Assembly: GCA_964649825.1 (NCBI GenBank)
Contig: CAZYQW010000138.1
Span: forward strand, 1-64,000
Direction: 5' to 3'
Source of the DNA: CAZYQW01 sp964649825
GTDB lineage: Bacteria; Planctomycetota; B15-G4; JADJEK01
DNA: 64,000 nucleotides
The translations under genes and the position numbers were made by a program. Shown here one piece after another: positions 53,289 through 61,650 of this stretch. Numbering within the stretch: position 1 is the stretch's first letter; every line of letters begins with the position of its first letter. Below the pieces are notes generated by a model. That model searched no databases. It saw nothing but the letters and a program-made list of their open reading frames with translations, and was not told the origin of the DNA.

Positions 53289-54047
53289 CTACGGCAGAGT
53301 CAGGACCATCCCCGGCCGCAAGTCGGTCGGCGCCGATAGGAGCTTGCGGTTCGCGTCGAGGATGTCCTTCCACCGGATGTCGGACCCGTAGTGGCTCCGC
53401 GCGATGGCGATGAGCGTGTCGCCCTTCCGCACCTCGTACGTCGATCCGGCCTTCGCCGAAGTCGGCTCCGTCCCGGACGAGCGCGACGTGGACGACGAAG
53501 CCGCGTCGAAGGCGATCTCCTTCGTGTCGATCTGCGGGATGTTCAGGACGTCGCCGATCTGCATCTTGCGCGGATCGATGTCCTCGTTCGCCTTCATCAG
53601 CTCGCTCATATAGGAACGGTCGCCGAACAGCTTCACTGCGATCTTCTCGAACGTGTCGCCCTTCGCGACCTCGTACGTGCGCGGCAGTCGCGACTCCGAC
53701 GGCGAGGTCTTCGCCTTGGGCGAAGGCTTCGGAGGCTCGGGGTGCGCGGAGAGATCGTCGACCTCGGCGCTGACGTCGAATTCGTCCTCATCGGGGACGA
53801 GGACGTAGTCGGACGAGGGCGGCTTCTTCTCGGTCGCCTTCCGGATGCCGCCGAGCACCGGCTCGTCGAGACCGAGCCGGTAGTTCGTGTCCCGGGTCTC
53901 CTCGGAATCCAGCGCCGACGCCTCGTCCCCGTACGGACTCGGGTCGTTCCCCTGGTTGTGCCCCCAGACCGCGATGCTCAGGATCACCATGATGATGGCC
54001 AGGATCCCGAACACCATCACCTTCTCGATGTTGCCGACGTTGCCCAC
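53289..54047 (-). CDS. Membrane-anchored protein with two LysM domains
   Basis: The 252-residue protein has an N-terminal membrane segment (about 10-28), a Pro/Ser/Asp-rich linker (about 30-120) and two LysM repeats: TYEVAKGDTFEKIAVKLFGD near 124 and TYEVRKGDTLIAIARSHYGS near 203, each ending in the usual P-x-x-L-x-I-G-x-V/D-L-N-I-P pattern. LysM binds GlcNAc chains of peptidoglycan, so the protein probably ties the inner membrane to the wall. The start is GTG 54047, with GGAGG eight bases upstream; longer frames have no ribosome site. A 7-base inverted repeat lies just upstream. Confidence 0.85.
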   Translation of the reverse strand: MGNVGNIEKVMVFGILAIIMVILSIAVWGHNQGNDPSPYGDEASALDSEETRDTNYRLGLDEPVLGGIRKATEKKPPSSDYVLVPDEDEFDVSAEVDDLSAHPEPPKPSPKAKTSPSESRLPRTYEVAKGDTFEKIAVKLFGDRSYMSELMKANEDIDPRKMQIGDVLNIPQIDTKEIAFDAASSSTSRSSGTEPTSAKAGSTYEVRKGDTLIAIARSHYGSDIRWKDILDANRKLLSAPTDLRPGMVLTLP

Positions 54048-54079
54048 GACGCGCACCTCCGAACGAAGTCCAATGCTGT

Positions 54080-54108
54080 TGCAAACCGTTACCGCAAAAC
54101 AGTTTGCA
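54080..54108 (-). promoter_or_regulatory. TGCAAAC inverted repeat upstream of the LysM gene
   Basis: TGCAAAC (54080-54086) and GTTTGCA (54102-54108) are perfect arms spaced by 15 bases, 33-61 bases before the LysM start. The surroundings are more AT-rich than average. It is a candidate operator; no promoter hexamers are convincing nearby. Confidence 0.3.
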
Positions 54109-54210
54109 CCTTGGAAAGAGCCCAACCGTCATCGGACCTGCGGAGTGTCCTCGATCCTGGGCGAAGCGTCAAGGCACGTTCTTGACCAAAAGCACAAAAT
54201 ATGGTGGTGC

Positions 54211-54259
54211 CGTGGTCGCTGGACCACGATTGGAAGGGTTCGAATCTTTTATTCGGACT
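54211..54259 (-). terminator. Tandem hairpins after the RIO-like kinase gene
   Basis: Two stems follow the stop codon on the minus strand. The first has a loop of five A/T bases and a 5 bp core (ATTCG/CGAAT, extended by wobbles). The second is CGTGGTC with GACCACG (54211-54217/54222-54228), 7 bp with a 4-base loop. Past it, TTTTGTGCTTTTG appears about 12 bases on. This is the most terminator-like element of the window. A T-loop-like GGTTCGAAT inside it is not a tRNA. Confidence 0.5.
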
Positions 54260-54956
54260 ATCGTGGCCGATGTCGGGCCACGTCGCTGCCGAGCGCTCGC
54301 CGCAGCGCCCGACCGAGCCTCTTCCACGGCCAGAGGATCTTCCAGGACCCGTAGCGACGCACCCGGGCGCGCTCCTCCGCGGTCGCCTCGAGCGGGGTGA
54401 ACTTGACCTTCCACTTGAGGACCGCGTTCCGGTCGATCGGGGAAAGGAGCGGAAAGAGGATCCGGCGCCCGAACCAGCTTCGACCGAGGTCGCGAGCGCT
54501 TTCGAAGTCGATCAACACGACGCGATCATCGTCGGGAATCAGCACGTTCTTGCGCTGGCGAAGATCGAGGTGGACGACGCGGAGTTCGTGAAGCGACACC
54601 ACCGTCCTCTCGAAGGCGCGGAGCACCCGCGGCAGACGCTCGCGCGGGATCTTCTTGCGCAGGTACTTGTAGCGGGTCGGGACGCGCTCGATCGCGATCG
54701 CGTCGCGGGAGACGCGCTCGATCAACCGGGGAGCTCCTTCGAATGAGTCGAGGCGCTCGAGGATCCGCGCCTCGCGCTCCAGGTTCCGGCGGCCGTAGAG
54801 CCAGCGCAGGAGCGGCCGCATCGGAGCCAGGTCCTTGATGACGCACGCCACCCCGTCGTCGCGCACCGCGAACACGATGCGCGCCTTGTGCACCGCGCCG
54901 CCGCGGCAGACAGTCTCGGTCGTGAAACCGGGGTAGAGAGGCGGGGGGACGTTCAT
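54258..54956 (-). CDS. RIO/LPS-core-kinase-like protein
   Basis: The 232-residue protein has a compact kinase-like core. There is an invariant-type lysine K41 (ACVIKDL). The catalytic loop is H129-L-D131-x5-N137, and a metal-binding D150-F-E closes it. No Gly loop typical of Hanks kinases is visible, and the layout resembles RIO or KdkA/WaaP-type kinases that act on sugars of lipid A-core or on small substrates. Its position upstream of an operon with kdsB suggests LPS modification, but this is inference. The start is ATG 54956. It is divergent from the lipoprotein-kdsB-pyrG operon. Confidence 0.65.
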   Translation of the reverse strand: MNVPPPLYPGFTTETVCRGGAVHKARIVFAVRDDGVACVIKDLAPMRPLLRWLYGRRNLEREARILERLDSFEGAPRLIERVSRDAIAIERVPTRYKYLRKKIPRERLPRVLRAFERTVVSLHELRVVHLDLRQRKNVLIPDDDRVVLIDFESARDLGRSWFGRRILFPLLSPIDRNAVLKWKVKFTPLEATAEERARVRRYGSWKILWPWKRLGRALRRALGSDVARHRPR

Positions 54957-55068
54957 GAGAGCGACGCATCGTAGAGGCTCACGGGGACGCCGGGAGCGCG
55001 GTGCATCGCGCCGATCTTTCTTCCACTCGTCGCGTGCCCCCCTCTCGCCTCGCGGTCACCGGGCTCGC

Positions 55069-55097
55069 TTGACGGTCGATCAGCCCCGACGTAGACT
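55069..55097 (+). promoter_or_regulatory. Candidate promoter of the lipoprotein-kdsB-pyrG operon
   Basis: TTGACG (55069-55074), 17 bases and TAGACT (55092-55097) agree with sigma70 consensus at five and four positions. The leader is about 20-25 bases. The same T-A-G-A type -10 stands before cysK. Confidence 0.45.
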
Positions 55098-55122
55098 CCC
55101 CCGTTTTGGTGCGGACGCCAAG

Positions 55123-55689
55123 ATGAACCCCCGCCGAGCCGTCCTTCCCGTGGTCTCGCTTCTCGTGGCTATCACGTTCGGCTGCGCTTCGATCCCCGAC
55201 GGGGTCGATGGCGCAAAGACGCTCAGCTTCGGCTTCTATGACTTCAAAACGCAGTCGATGCTCGTGCTCGTCAACGAGAGCCATCCCGACTTCCACGACG
55301 TGTATTCCACGCCTCGGGAGAACGCGACGATCAAGGTGATGCCCGACGACGAGCTGCTCGATCTCATCCAGTCGGCCGCGAGCAAGGGCTACTTCGAATA
55401 CGCCGAGCCGGGGCGCGTGAACGTACCGAACACGTTCAAGATGCTCGTCGTGAGCGCGGACGGGAAGGACTACTCGTTCCCGATCTACAGCGGGCTGGGG
55501 GGGGTCCATCCCGAGATCGTGCAGGCGTTCACCGACATCCAGATCGAGTTCAGCCGCGTCTACAACAGCATCCATCAGCTCCAGTACATCAGCGCGACGT
55601 CGAGCGGCGGCTCGAACTACTTCGAACGCGAACGCGAGCGCCTGCGTCAAGAGAACCTCGACCGTATCCAAGAAGGCGGTGATCGGTGA
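55123..55689 (+). CDS. Lipoprotein of unknown function, first gene of the kdsB-pyrG operon
   Basis: The 188 residues begin with a lipoprotein signal (LPVVSLLVAITFGC, lipidated Cys at about 21). The mature part has no recognised domain. It includes KTLSFGFYDFKTQSMLVLVN and TFKMLVVSADGKDYSFPIYS, i.e. beta strands, and ends in a charged helix (YFERERERLRQENLDRI). The start at ATG 55123 is preferred because the signal begins there. Its stop overlaps the GTG of kdsB by 4 bases (GTGA). Being in the operon, it may have an envelope-assembly role, which is inference only. Confidence 0.65.
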   Translation: MNPRRAVLPVVSLLVAITFGCASIPDGVDGAKTLSFGFYDFKTQSMLVLVNESHPDFHDVYSTPRENATIKVMPDDELLDLIQSAASKGYFEYAEPGRVNVPNTFKMLVVSADGKDYSFPIYSGLGGVHPEIVQAFTDIQIEFSRVYNSIHQLQYISATSSGGSNYFERERERLRQENLDRIQEGGDR

Positions 55690-56435
55690 GCGGCGTCGCC
55701 GCCATCATTCCCGCCCGCATCGGCTCCACCCGCCTCCCCAACAAGCCGCTCCTCCGAGCCACCGGCAAGTACCTCATTCAGCACGTGCACGAGCGCGTGT
55801 CGGCCGCCCAACGCATCGATCGGGTGTGCGTCGCGACCGATTCTCCCGACATCATGCGTGCCGTCCAGTCGTTCGGGGGGGAAGCGTTCCTGACGTCGCC
55901 CGATCACCAGAGCGGGACCGATCGCGTGGCCGAGGTCGCGCGGAAGATCGACGCCGGTTTCGTGCTGAACGTCCAGGGCGATGAGCCGGACATCGCGCCC
56001 GACGACCTCGACCGGCTCGCCGGCGAGCTCGAAGCCCATCCCGGCACGATCGTCACCCTCGCGGTTCCGATTCGCGACCGAGAGACGTACGAAGATCCCC
56101 ATGCGGTGAAGGTCGTCGTCGACGCGAACGGAGGCGCCCTCTACTTCAGCCGAGCATCGATCCCCTACGCGCCGGCGTTCGAGCGCCTCACGCACGTCGT
56201 CGCGCGCAAGCACCTCGGCGTCTACGGGTTCTCGCGAGAGACTCTGTCGCGGTTCACCGGCCTCGCCTCGGCGCCGCTCGAGACGGCCGAGCGGCTCGAG
56301 CAGCTCCGCGCGCTGCATCACGGCATCCCGATCCGCGTGCTCGACACCGAGTGCGACTCGATCGGCATCGACACCGAACAGGACTACGAACGGTTCGTCG
56401 CGGAGTATCGCCGCCAAGTAGGAACGTCGAAATGA
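55686..56435 (+). CDS. kdsB: 3-deoxy-manno-octulosonate cytidylyltransferase
   Basis: The 249 residues match KdsB, which makes CMP-Kdo from CTP and Kdo for lipopolysaccharide. Marks are AIIPARIGSTRLPNKPLL at the nucleotide loop, VATDSPDIMRAVQSFGGEAF, the SGTDRVAEVA motif and VLNVQGDEPDIAPDDLDRL. The end is DTECDSIGIDTEQDYER. The start is GTG 55686, overlapping the lipoprotein stop by 4 bases; the stop overlaps the pyrG ATG by 4 bases. Translation of all three is therefore linked. Supply of CTP by the next gene product would serve this step. Confidence 0.93.
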   Translation: MSGVAAIIPARIGSTRLPNKPLLRATGKYLIQHVHERVSAAQRIDRVCVATDSPDIMRAVQSFGGEAFLTSPDHQSGTDRVAEVARKIDAGFVLNVQGDEPDIAPDDLDRLAGELEAHPGTIVTLAVPIRDRETYEDPHAVKVVVDANGGALYFSRASIPYAPAFERLTHVVARKHLGVYGFSRETLSRFTGLASAPLETAERLEQLRALHHGIPIRVLDTECDSIGIDTEQDYERFVAEYRRQVGTSK

Positions 56436-58042
56436 CCAAGCACATCTTCATCACCGGTGGCGTCGTCTCTTCGCTCGGGAAAGGCCTGACGACCGCAAGC
56501 ATCGGTTTGATCCTCGAGAGCCGGGGTCTGCGCATCCGGATCCAGAAGCTCGACCCGTACCTGAACGTCGACCCGGGAACGATGAACCCGTTCCAGCACG
56601 GCGAAGTGTACGTGCTCCCCGATGGAACCGAGACCGACCTCGACCTCGGCCACTACGAGCGGTTCACGAACGCCCCCCTCTCACGCGAGAGCAACGTGAC
56701 GTCGGGACGGATCTACCAGGAGGTGATCCGCAAGGAGCGCGCCGGCGAGTACCTCGGGGACACGGTGCAGGTGATTCCACACGTCACCGACGAGATCAAG
56801 CGATGCATCGCCGCGCTCGCCGGCGACGACGTGGACGTCGTGCTGACGGAGATCGGCGGCACCGTCGGCGACATCGAGAGCCACCCGTTCCTCGAGGCGA
56901 TCCGTCAGTTCAAGCTCGACGTCGGTTCGGAGAACGTCCTCTACATCCACATGACGCTGCTGCCCTACCTTCGCGCGAGCGGCGAGATGAAGACGAAGCC
57001 GACGCAGCAGTCGGTCGGCAAGCTGCGCGAAATCGGTATCCAACCCGACGTCCTGATCTGCCGCTGCGAGAAGCCGGTCACCGATGACCTGCGCAAGAAG
57101 ATCTCGCTGTTCTGCAACGTCGAGCCGGGCGCGGTGCTGGAGGAGAAGGACGTCGACTTCTCCATCTACGAGGTGCCGCTCGTCCTCGAAGCGCAGGGGC
57201 TGGATCGCCTCATCACGAAGCGGCTCGGGCTCCCGGAGGCGAAGACGCGCCTGGATGATTGGCGCCAGACCGTCGAGGTGATCAAGAACCCGGAGACGGA
57301 GGTCGAGATCGCCGTCGTGGGGAAATACATCGAGCTGCAGGACTCCTACAAGTCCATCTATGAGTCGATCGCACACGGCGGCATCGCGAACCGCACGCGC
57401 GTGAAGGTCAGGCGTCTCGACGCCGAAGAGGTCGACGTGCGCGGCGCCGACGTGGCGCTCGCCGGCGTCGACGGCGTGCTCGTGCCCGGCGGGTTCGGCG
57501 TGCGCGGCGTCGCCGGAAAGATCTCTGCCGTGCGCTACGCGCGCGAGCGCGGCGTGCCGTACTTCGGAATCTGCTACGGACTGCAGATGGCGGTGATCGA
57601 GTTCGCTCGCCACGTCCTCGGTCTGAGGACGGCGGACACGACGGAGAACGACCCCGACTGCGAGCATCCGGTGATCTGCCTGCTGGAGGAGCAGCGCGAA
57701 GTGAAGCAGATGGGAGGAACGATGCGGCTCGGCGCTCAGACATGCACCGTTCTGTCGGGTCGCGCTCTCGAGGCGTATGGAACCGCCTCCGTCAGCGAGC
57801 GGCACCGGCATCGCTACGAGCTGAACAACGCGTACCGCGATCGCCTCGCCGCGGAAGGACTCGTCGTCACCGGCGTGAACGAGGAGCTCGACCTGGCCGA
57901 GATCGTCGAGATCCCGAGCCACCCGTGGTTCGTCGCGGTGCAGTATCACCCCGAGTTCCAATCGAAACCGACGAAGCCGCATCCGCTGTTCCGCGACTTC
58001 GTTCAGGCGGCGCTGCAGCTTCGAGCCGAGCGCCAGAAGTAG
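56432..58042 (+). CDS. pyrG: CTP synthase
   Basis: The 536-residue enzyme converts UTP to CTP using glutamine. The synthetase half starts KHIFITGGVVSSLGKGLTTA and has the usual DPYLNVDPGTMNPFQHGEVY and EIGGTVGDIESHPFLEAIRQ. The class-I glutamine amidotransferase half has the nucleophile C381 in FGICYGLQMA and the His-Pro-Glu end of the triad in VQYHPEFQSKP. Length is normal. ATG 56432 overlaps kdsB (ATGA). kdsB-pyrG pairs are also known in other bacteria such as Chlamydia. The longer frame to 56351 overlaps kdsB and is rejected. Confidence 0.97.
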   Translation: MTKHIFITGGVVSSLGKGLTTASIGLILESRGLRIRIQKLDPYLNVDPGTMNPFQHGEVYVLPDGTETDLDLGHYERFTNAPLSRESNVTSGRIYQEVIRKERAGEYLGDTVQVIPHVTDEIKRCIAALAGDDVDVVLTEIGGTVGDIESHPFLEAIRQFKLDVGSENVLYIHMTLLPYLRASGEMKTKPTQQSVGKLREIGIQPDVLICRCEKPVTDDLRKKISLFCNVEPGAVLEEKDVDFSIYEVPLVLEAQGLDRLITKRLGLPEAKTRLDDWRQTVEVIKNPETEVEIAVVGKYIELQDSYKSIYESIAHGGIANRTRVKVRRLDAEEVDVRGADVALAGVDGVLVPGGFGVRGVAGKISAVRYARERGVPYFGICYGLQMAVIEFARHVLGLRTADTTENDPDCEHPVICLLEEQREVKQMGGTMRLGAQTCTVLSGRALEAYGTASVSERHRHRYELNNAYRDRLAAEGLVVTGVNEELDLAEIVEIPSHPWFVAVQYHPEFQSKPTKPHPLFRDFVQAALQLRAERQK

Positions 58043-58098
58043 CGGCGCCCCCCACACCAGCGGGCGCGTTCCATCGCCTCGTGCTCATGGCCGCGCTC

Positions 58099-58890
58099 TC
58101 ATCCGATCGCGGCCCGCACCCGCCGGACGCGGTCGACGTCGACCGGCCGGCGCCAGTCGCCGTCCTCCTTCAGCGACGAGCCGACGATCAGCGCGCTCGC
58201 CGCCGCGAACGACGCGGCGTTCCTCTCGTCGACGCCCGAGCCAACGGCGACCGGTCGTCCCGCCCGGCACGCGGCCTCGACGTCCTCGACCACGGTGGCG
58301 CGGCCGGTGGCGACGCCGGTGACGATCAAGACGTCCGCGCCGCAGAACGCGGTTCCGCGCGCGATCTCCTCGAGGGTGACGTCGGCGGTCACCGCATGGG
58401 CCGCGTGCTTCTTCTTCACGTCCGCCCAGATCGCGACGTCAGCGCCGAGCGCGCGTCGCACGCGCAGCAGCTCGCCGGCGCAGGCGTCGATCCAACCCTC
58501 GTCCGCGACGTGCGCGTAGGCAAAGCCTTCGACGCGAACGAACGACGCACCGGCCGCGACGGCGACGCCGAGCGCTTCGCGGTTCGCCGCCGCGAGGAGC
58601 TGCACCCCGAACGGGACGCAAAGCCGCCCCACCGCGCGCGCGGCGATCGCCGCCGCGGCGACCGTCTCCGGCGCGACGGTGCCGCGCGTGTACGGGACGT
58701 CGCCCATGTTCTCGAGGATCAACGCGTCGCACCCGCCTTCGACGAGCGCCTCGGCGTCGCGCCGCGCCGCGTCCTCGATCCGCTCGACGTCGCCGTCGAA
58801 CGCGGGGCTTCCGGGGAGCGGAAGCAGGTGGACCATCCCGACGAACGCGGGACGACCGCGCCCGCCGAGATCGAGCCGCGCCGCCGTCAT
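58099..58890 (-). CDS. BtpA-family TIM-barrel protein
   Basis: The 263 residues match the BtpA family: FVGMVHLLPLPGSPAFDG at the start, DALILENMGDVPYTRGTVAP, ADVKKKHAAHAV and VAVGSGVDERNAASFAAA. BtpA was named for photosystem I assembly in cyanobacteria, but most members occur in non-photosynthetic bacteria and archaea and have no settled role. The residues suggest a phosphate-binding TIM barrel. ATG overlaps the BNR-gene stop by 4 bases, so translation is coupled. Its partners here are the propeller and the MoaD-like protein, not photosynthesis genes. Confidence 0.88.
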   Translation of the reverse strand: MTAARLDLGGRGRPAFVGMVHLLPLPGSPAFDGDVERIEDAARRDAEALVEGGCDALILENMGDVPYTRGTVAPETVAAAAIAARAVGRLCVPFGVQLLAAANREALGVAVAAGASFVRVEGFAYAHVADEGWIDACAGELLRVRRALGADVAIWADVKKKHAAHAVTADVTLEEIARGTAFCGADVLIVTGVATGRATVVEDVEAACRAGRPVAVGSGVDERNAASFAAASALIVGSSLKEDGDWRRPVDVDRVRRVRAAIG

Positions 58891-59996
58891 TCCGCCTCGA
58901 AACGAACCGCGTAGACCGGCGGCAGGTGGCTCGAGACGCACGTCCACGAGTCGCCCTGATCCTCCGACACGAAGAGCGAGCCCGTCGTGCTCCCGAACGC
59001 GAGGCGGTCGCCGCTCTCGTCGATGTCGAACGCATGGCGGAACACGACGTCGTACGCATGCTCCTGCGGCAGCCCCCGCGTCATCACGTCGAAGCTCCGG
59101 CCGCCGTCTCGCGTCCGCGTCACCACGAGGCGCCCGTCGACCGGGATCCGGACCTCGTCCTTCACGGCAGGGATGAACCACGCGGTGTCCGGCTCGCTCG
59201 GGTGGACGACCACCGGAAAGCCGAAGGTCGACGGCCCCGCCTTTGCGATCTCGGTCCATGACATGCTTCCATCGGTCGAACGGAAGATGCCGTTGTGGTG
59301 CTGCACCCAGAGATGGTCCGGGCTCGCCTTGCACTGGACCAGACAGTGCGGGTCCTGGATGTTCGGGTTGTTCGCCTGGTCGGGCGGCATGTACTCGGCG
59401 CGCATGCCCTCGGCCCGACAGTTCCAGCTCGCGCCGTCGTCCTCCGTCATCCAGACGCCGCCGCAGGAAACGCCGAGGCGCACGGTCGCCGAATCGCGCG
59501 GGTCGACGCAGATCGAGTGGATGCCGGGCTGGTCGGCGCCGCCGCCGAACCACTCCTTCCGTCCCAGGTGATCCCACAGCGATCGCGAGAGCTCCCACGT
59601 CGCCCCGCGATCCGTGCTTCGGAACAACCCGCCGGGGATCGTCCCGCACCATAGACCGCCGTCGTCGCGGCCCCCCGTCGCGAACGACCAGACCATCGTC
59701 AGCTTCCACGGCAACGGTCGTCCGCTGCCATCCACGTCGACCTCCCCCTCGGGCTGATCGGGATAGACCGGCGTTCCGACCTCGGCGAACGACCGTCCTC
59801 CGTCGTCGCTGCGATGGACCTTGTCGCCGAAGTGCCCGTGATGCACTCCGACGTAGATCGCGCCGTCCCGCGGATCCGGCAGGACCACGGAGCAGTGAAC
59901 GCCGGGAAACAAGTGGCGCTCGACGGACCAGCCGTTCGAAGTTCGATCGAGTTGAAAGAGCCCCTTGCGGGTCGCGACGTGGATGCGACGACTCAT
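58887..59996 (-). CDS. BNR/sialidase-like propeller protein
   Basis: The 369 residues form a WD40/YVTN/BNR-like propeller with Asp-box repeats (S-T-D-R-G-A-T-W, S-D-D-G-G-R-S-F, T-R-D-G-G-R-S-F, S-E-D-Q-G-D-S-W). There is no signal peptide, so it should stay in the cytoplasm, unlike secreted sialidases. It lacks the catalytic Arg-triad context and is unlikely to be an active sialidase. ATG 59996 is preferred, with GAGGA some nine bases upstream; the frame is open to 60056. The MoaD/ThiS-fold gene lies 19 bases upstream on the same strand and BtpA overlaps downstream, giving a compact three-gene unit. Confidence 0.82.
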   Translation of the reverse strand: MSRRIHVATRKGLFQLDRTSNGWSVERHLFPGVHCSVVLPDPRDGAIYVGVHHGHFGDKVHRSDDGGRSFAEVGTPVYPDQPEGEVDVDGSGRPLPWKLTMVWSFATGGRDDGGLWCGTIPGGLFRSTDRGATWELSRSLWDHLGRKEWFGGGADQPGIHSICVDPRDSATVRLGVSCGGVWMTEDDGASWNCRAEGMRAEYMPPDQANNPNIQDPHCLVQCKASPDHLWVQHHNGIFRSTDGSMSWTEIAKAGPSTFGFPVVVHPSEPDTAWFIPAVKDEVRIPVDGRLVVTRTRDGGRSFDVMTRGLPQEHAYDVVFRHAFDIDESGDRLAFGSTTGSLFVSEDQGDSWTCVSSHLPPVYAVRFEAE

Positions 59997-60015
59997 CGAT
60001 TCTTCCTCTTTTGGA

Positions 60016-60285
60016 TCAACCGCCGGACAGCGCCTGCATGACGTGGATCGCCCCATCAGGGGGTACGGCGTCGCTCAAGCCGGTTCGATCGCGGATCGCG
60101 GCGCCGTTCACGAAGACCACCATGTGGTGGCGGAGATGCCCCTGATCGTCCAGCACGTAGCCGCGGGCGTTCGGGATCCTCGAGAAGACGTCGTCGAGCA
60201 CCTCGCGCACGGTCTTGCCCGCGCCCTCCGTCTCGGGACAGGCGACGTGGCGTTGGATGTTCTGCGTGAAGGAAACCCGCGCCAT
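60016..60285 (-). CDS. MoaD/ThiS-family protein ending in Gly-Gly
   Basis: The 89-residue protein has the ubiquitin-like sulfur-carrier fold by pattern: RVSFTQNIQRHVACPETEGA, then VREVLDDVFSRIPNARGYVL, VVFVNGAAIRDRTGLSDAV and DGAIHVMQALSGG. The C-terminal GG is what an E1-like enzyme adenylates and thiocarboxylates. Unlike the classic family, there is no molybdenum cofactor or thiamine gene nearby. Its neighbours are the BNR propeller and BtpA. It may be a sulfur or protein-modifier carrier for the unit. The start is ATG 60285; its ribosome site is close but short. Confidence 0.85.
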   Translation of the reverse strand: MARVSFTQNIQRHVACPETEGAGKTVREVLDDVFSRIPNARGYVLDDQGHLRHHMVVFVNGAAIRDRTGLSDAVPPDGAIHVMQALSGG

Positions 60286-60400
60286 GGTCCTCGCTCGAAC
60301 TCGGATGCGTCAGACGGACCATCCTACGCGTCGAGGGCGGCCGGGGTCGAGACCCCAGCCGCCCTCGCGGACATCCGGAAAGTCGGGGCGGCTTCGCGCC

Positions 60401-61498
60401 TCAGTTGCTCGTGCCGATGACGTTCTCGACGAACAGGTTGTCGCCCGGATTGGTCGCGTCGTTCAGGTCGAGCTCGACGTTGTTCGTCACCCTGTTGCAG
60501 ACGAACGAGTTGTCGGTGCCGTTGACGTGGACTCCGTCACGCAGGTTGTTCTTGATGTTGTTCTTGTAGTAGTACCCGTTGCTGCTGGCCAGGCCGACCC
60601 AGAGGCCGTCGAACAGGCTGCTTCGCACCTTGTTCCGGCTGAACTCGCAGTAGTCCGCGGAGTTCTCGATTCCGATGCTGCCCGTGTCGCGGATCGTGTT
60701 GCCGTCGACCACGACCAGGCTCGTGTCCTCCTCGAGGTCGATCCCGTCGTCCGCCGTGCCGCGCACGTCGTTGTCGATCAGCGAGCAGCCGAAGGTCGGC
60801 CCGGTCAGGAAGATTCCTTCGTTGCCGGTGCCCTTGATGCGATTGTCGATCGCGAGGCACTGGCTCGTCGTGATGACGCCGCCCGCGTCACCGAACGCGA
60901 GACCGCTGGTCCCCGCCTCGAGCACGTCGCAGTCCTCGACGGTATTGAACGAGCCGTAGACGTGGATCCCGGTGCTGCCGGTCATCTCGACCTGGCAGCG
61001 ACGGACGACCGCGCCCGACGTTCCCTGCAACCGAATCCCCGCGCCGCCGGACTTCTTCACTTTCGTCTGGTCGATCACCAGGCCTTCGACGGACGCGGAG
61101 AGGATGCCGATCGCGACCGGCTGCTCGATCGAGCAGTTCGCGATCGTGACGTCCGCGCTTACCGCGACGTAGATGCCGTCCTCCTGGGAGTTTTTCAGGC
61201 GCAGCCCCTCGATCCGGATCCCCTGCGAGAAACCCACGGTGATCTGGTCCCCTGGCTGGCTCGTCAGGAGCTTCACGCTCCCGAGTCCTTTGAGGGTGAC
61301 GCCGGTCTTGCCGATGACGTCGAGGTGCTCGTCGTACGTGCCGCTCGAGATCGCCACGACGTCGCCGGGCCCCGCGGCATCGATCGCCGCTTGGATGGTC
61401 GGGAAGTCTTTGGGGACTTTGAGATTGGCGGCATCCACCGAATGATGGACGAACGCGTTCAGCGCGAGGGCAACGGCGATGCTCGGGATGGACTTCAT
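60401..61498 (-). CDS. Secreted right-handed beta-helix protein
   Basis: The 365 residues start with a signal peptide (KSIPSIAVALALNAFVHHSV). The opening LKVPKDFPTIQAAIDAAGPG is typical of NosD/pectate-lyase-like helices. Some ten coils follow with G-V-x-L-K-G-L-G and N-x-x-x-x-x-G-I-x-V patterns (EGLRLKNSQEDGIYV, NTIRDTGSIGIENSAD, NNIKNNLRDGVHVNGTD). No lyase active-site residues are certain, so polysaccharide binding is as likely as cleavage. AGGAG seven bases before ATG 61498 supports the start; the frame to 61729 runs without a signal. It is single. Confidence 0.8.
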   Translation of the reverse strand: MKSIPSIAVALALNAFVHHSVDAANLKVPKDFPTIQAAIDAAGPGDVVAISSGTYDEHLDVIGKTGVTLKGLGSVKLLTSQPGDQITVGFSQGIRIEGLRLKNSQEDGIYVAVSADVTIANCSIEQPVAIGILSASVEGLVIDQTKVKKSGGAGIRLQGTSGAVVRRCQVEMTGSTGIHVYGSFNTVEDCDVLEAGTSGLAFGDAGGVITTSQCLAIDNRIKGTGNEGIFLTGPTFGCSLIDNDVRGTADDGIDLEEDTSLVVVDGNTIRDTGSIGIENSADYCEFSRNKVRSSLFDGLWVGLASSNGYYYKNNIKNNLRDGVHVNGTDNSFVCNRVTNNVELDLNDATNPGDNLFVENVIGTSN

Positions 61499-61650
61499 GG
61501 CTCGACTCCTGTGGTAGTGGGACGTCCACCGTTGCTCGGTGAACGGGACACAACGCCGGAATCGAGGCCGGAAGCCGTCACGGAAAGTCCGGCGAATCCG
61601 GGCGAAGAGCACGACGGTCGCCGCAAAATCTTGTCGGAACGTCGCTTGAA

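Noticed and set aside
54231..54259. T-loop-like GGTTCGAAT suggesting a tRNA.
   Set aside because: The 5 bp T-stem does not close with the flanks and no anticodon or acceptor stem fits; it is part of the tandem-hairpin terminator.
58887..59996. Calling the BNR protein a secreted sialidase.
   Set aside because: No signal peptide is visible and the catalytic Arg-triad context is missing; only the Asp-box propeller is supported.
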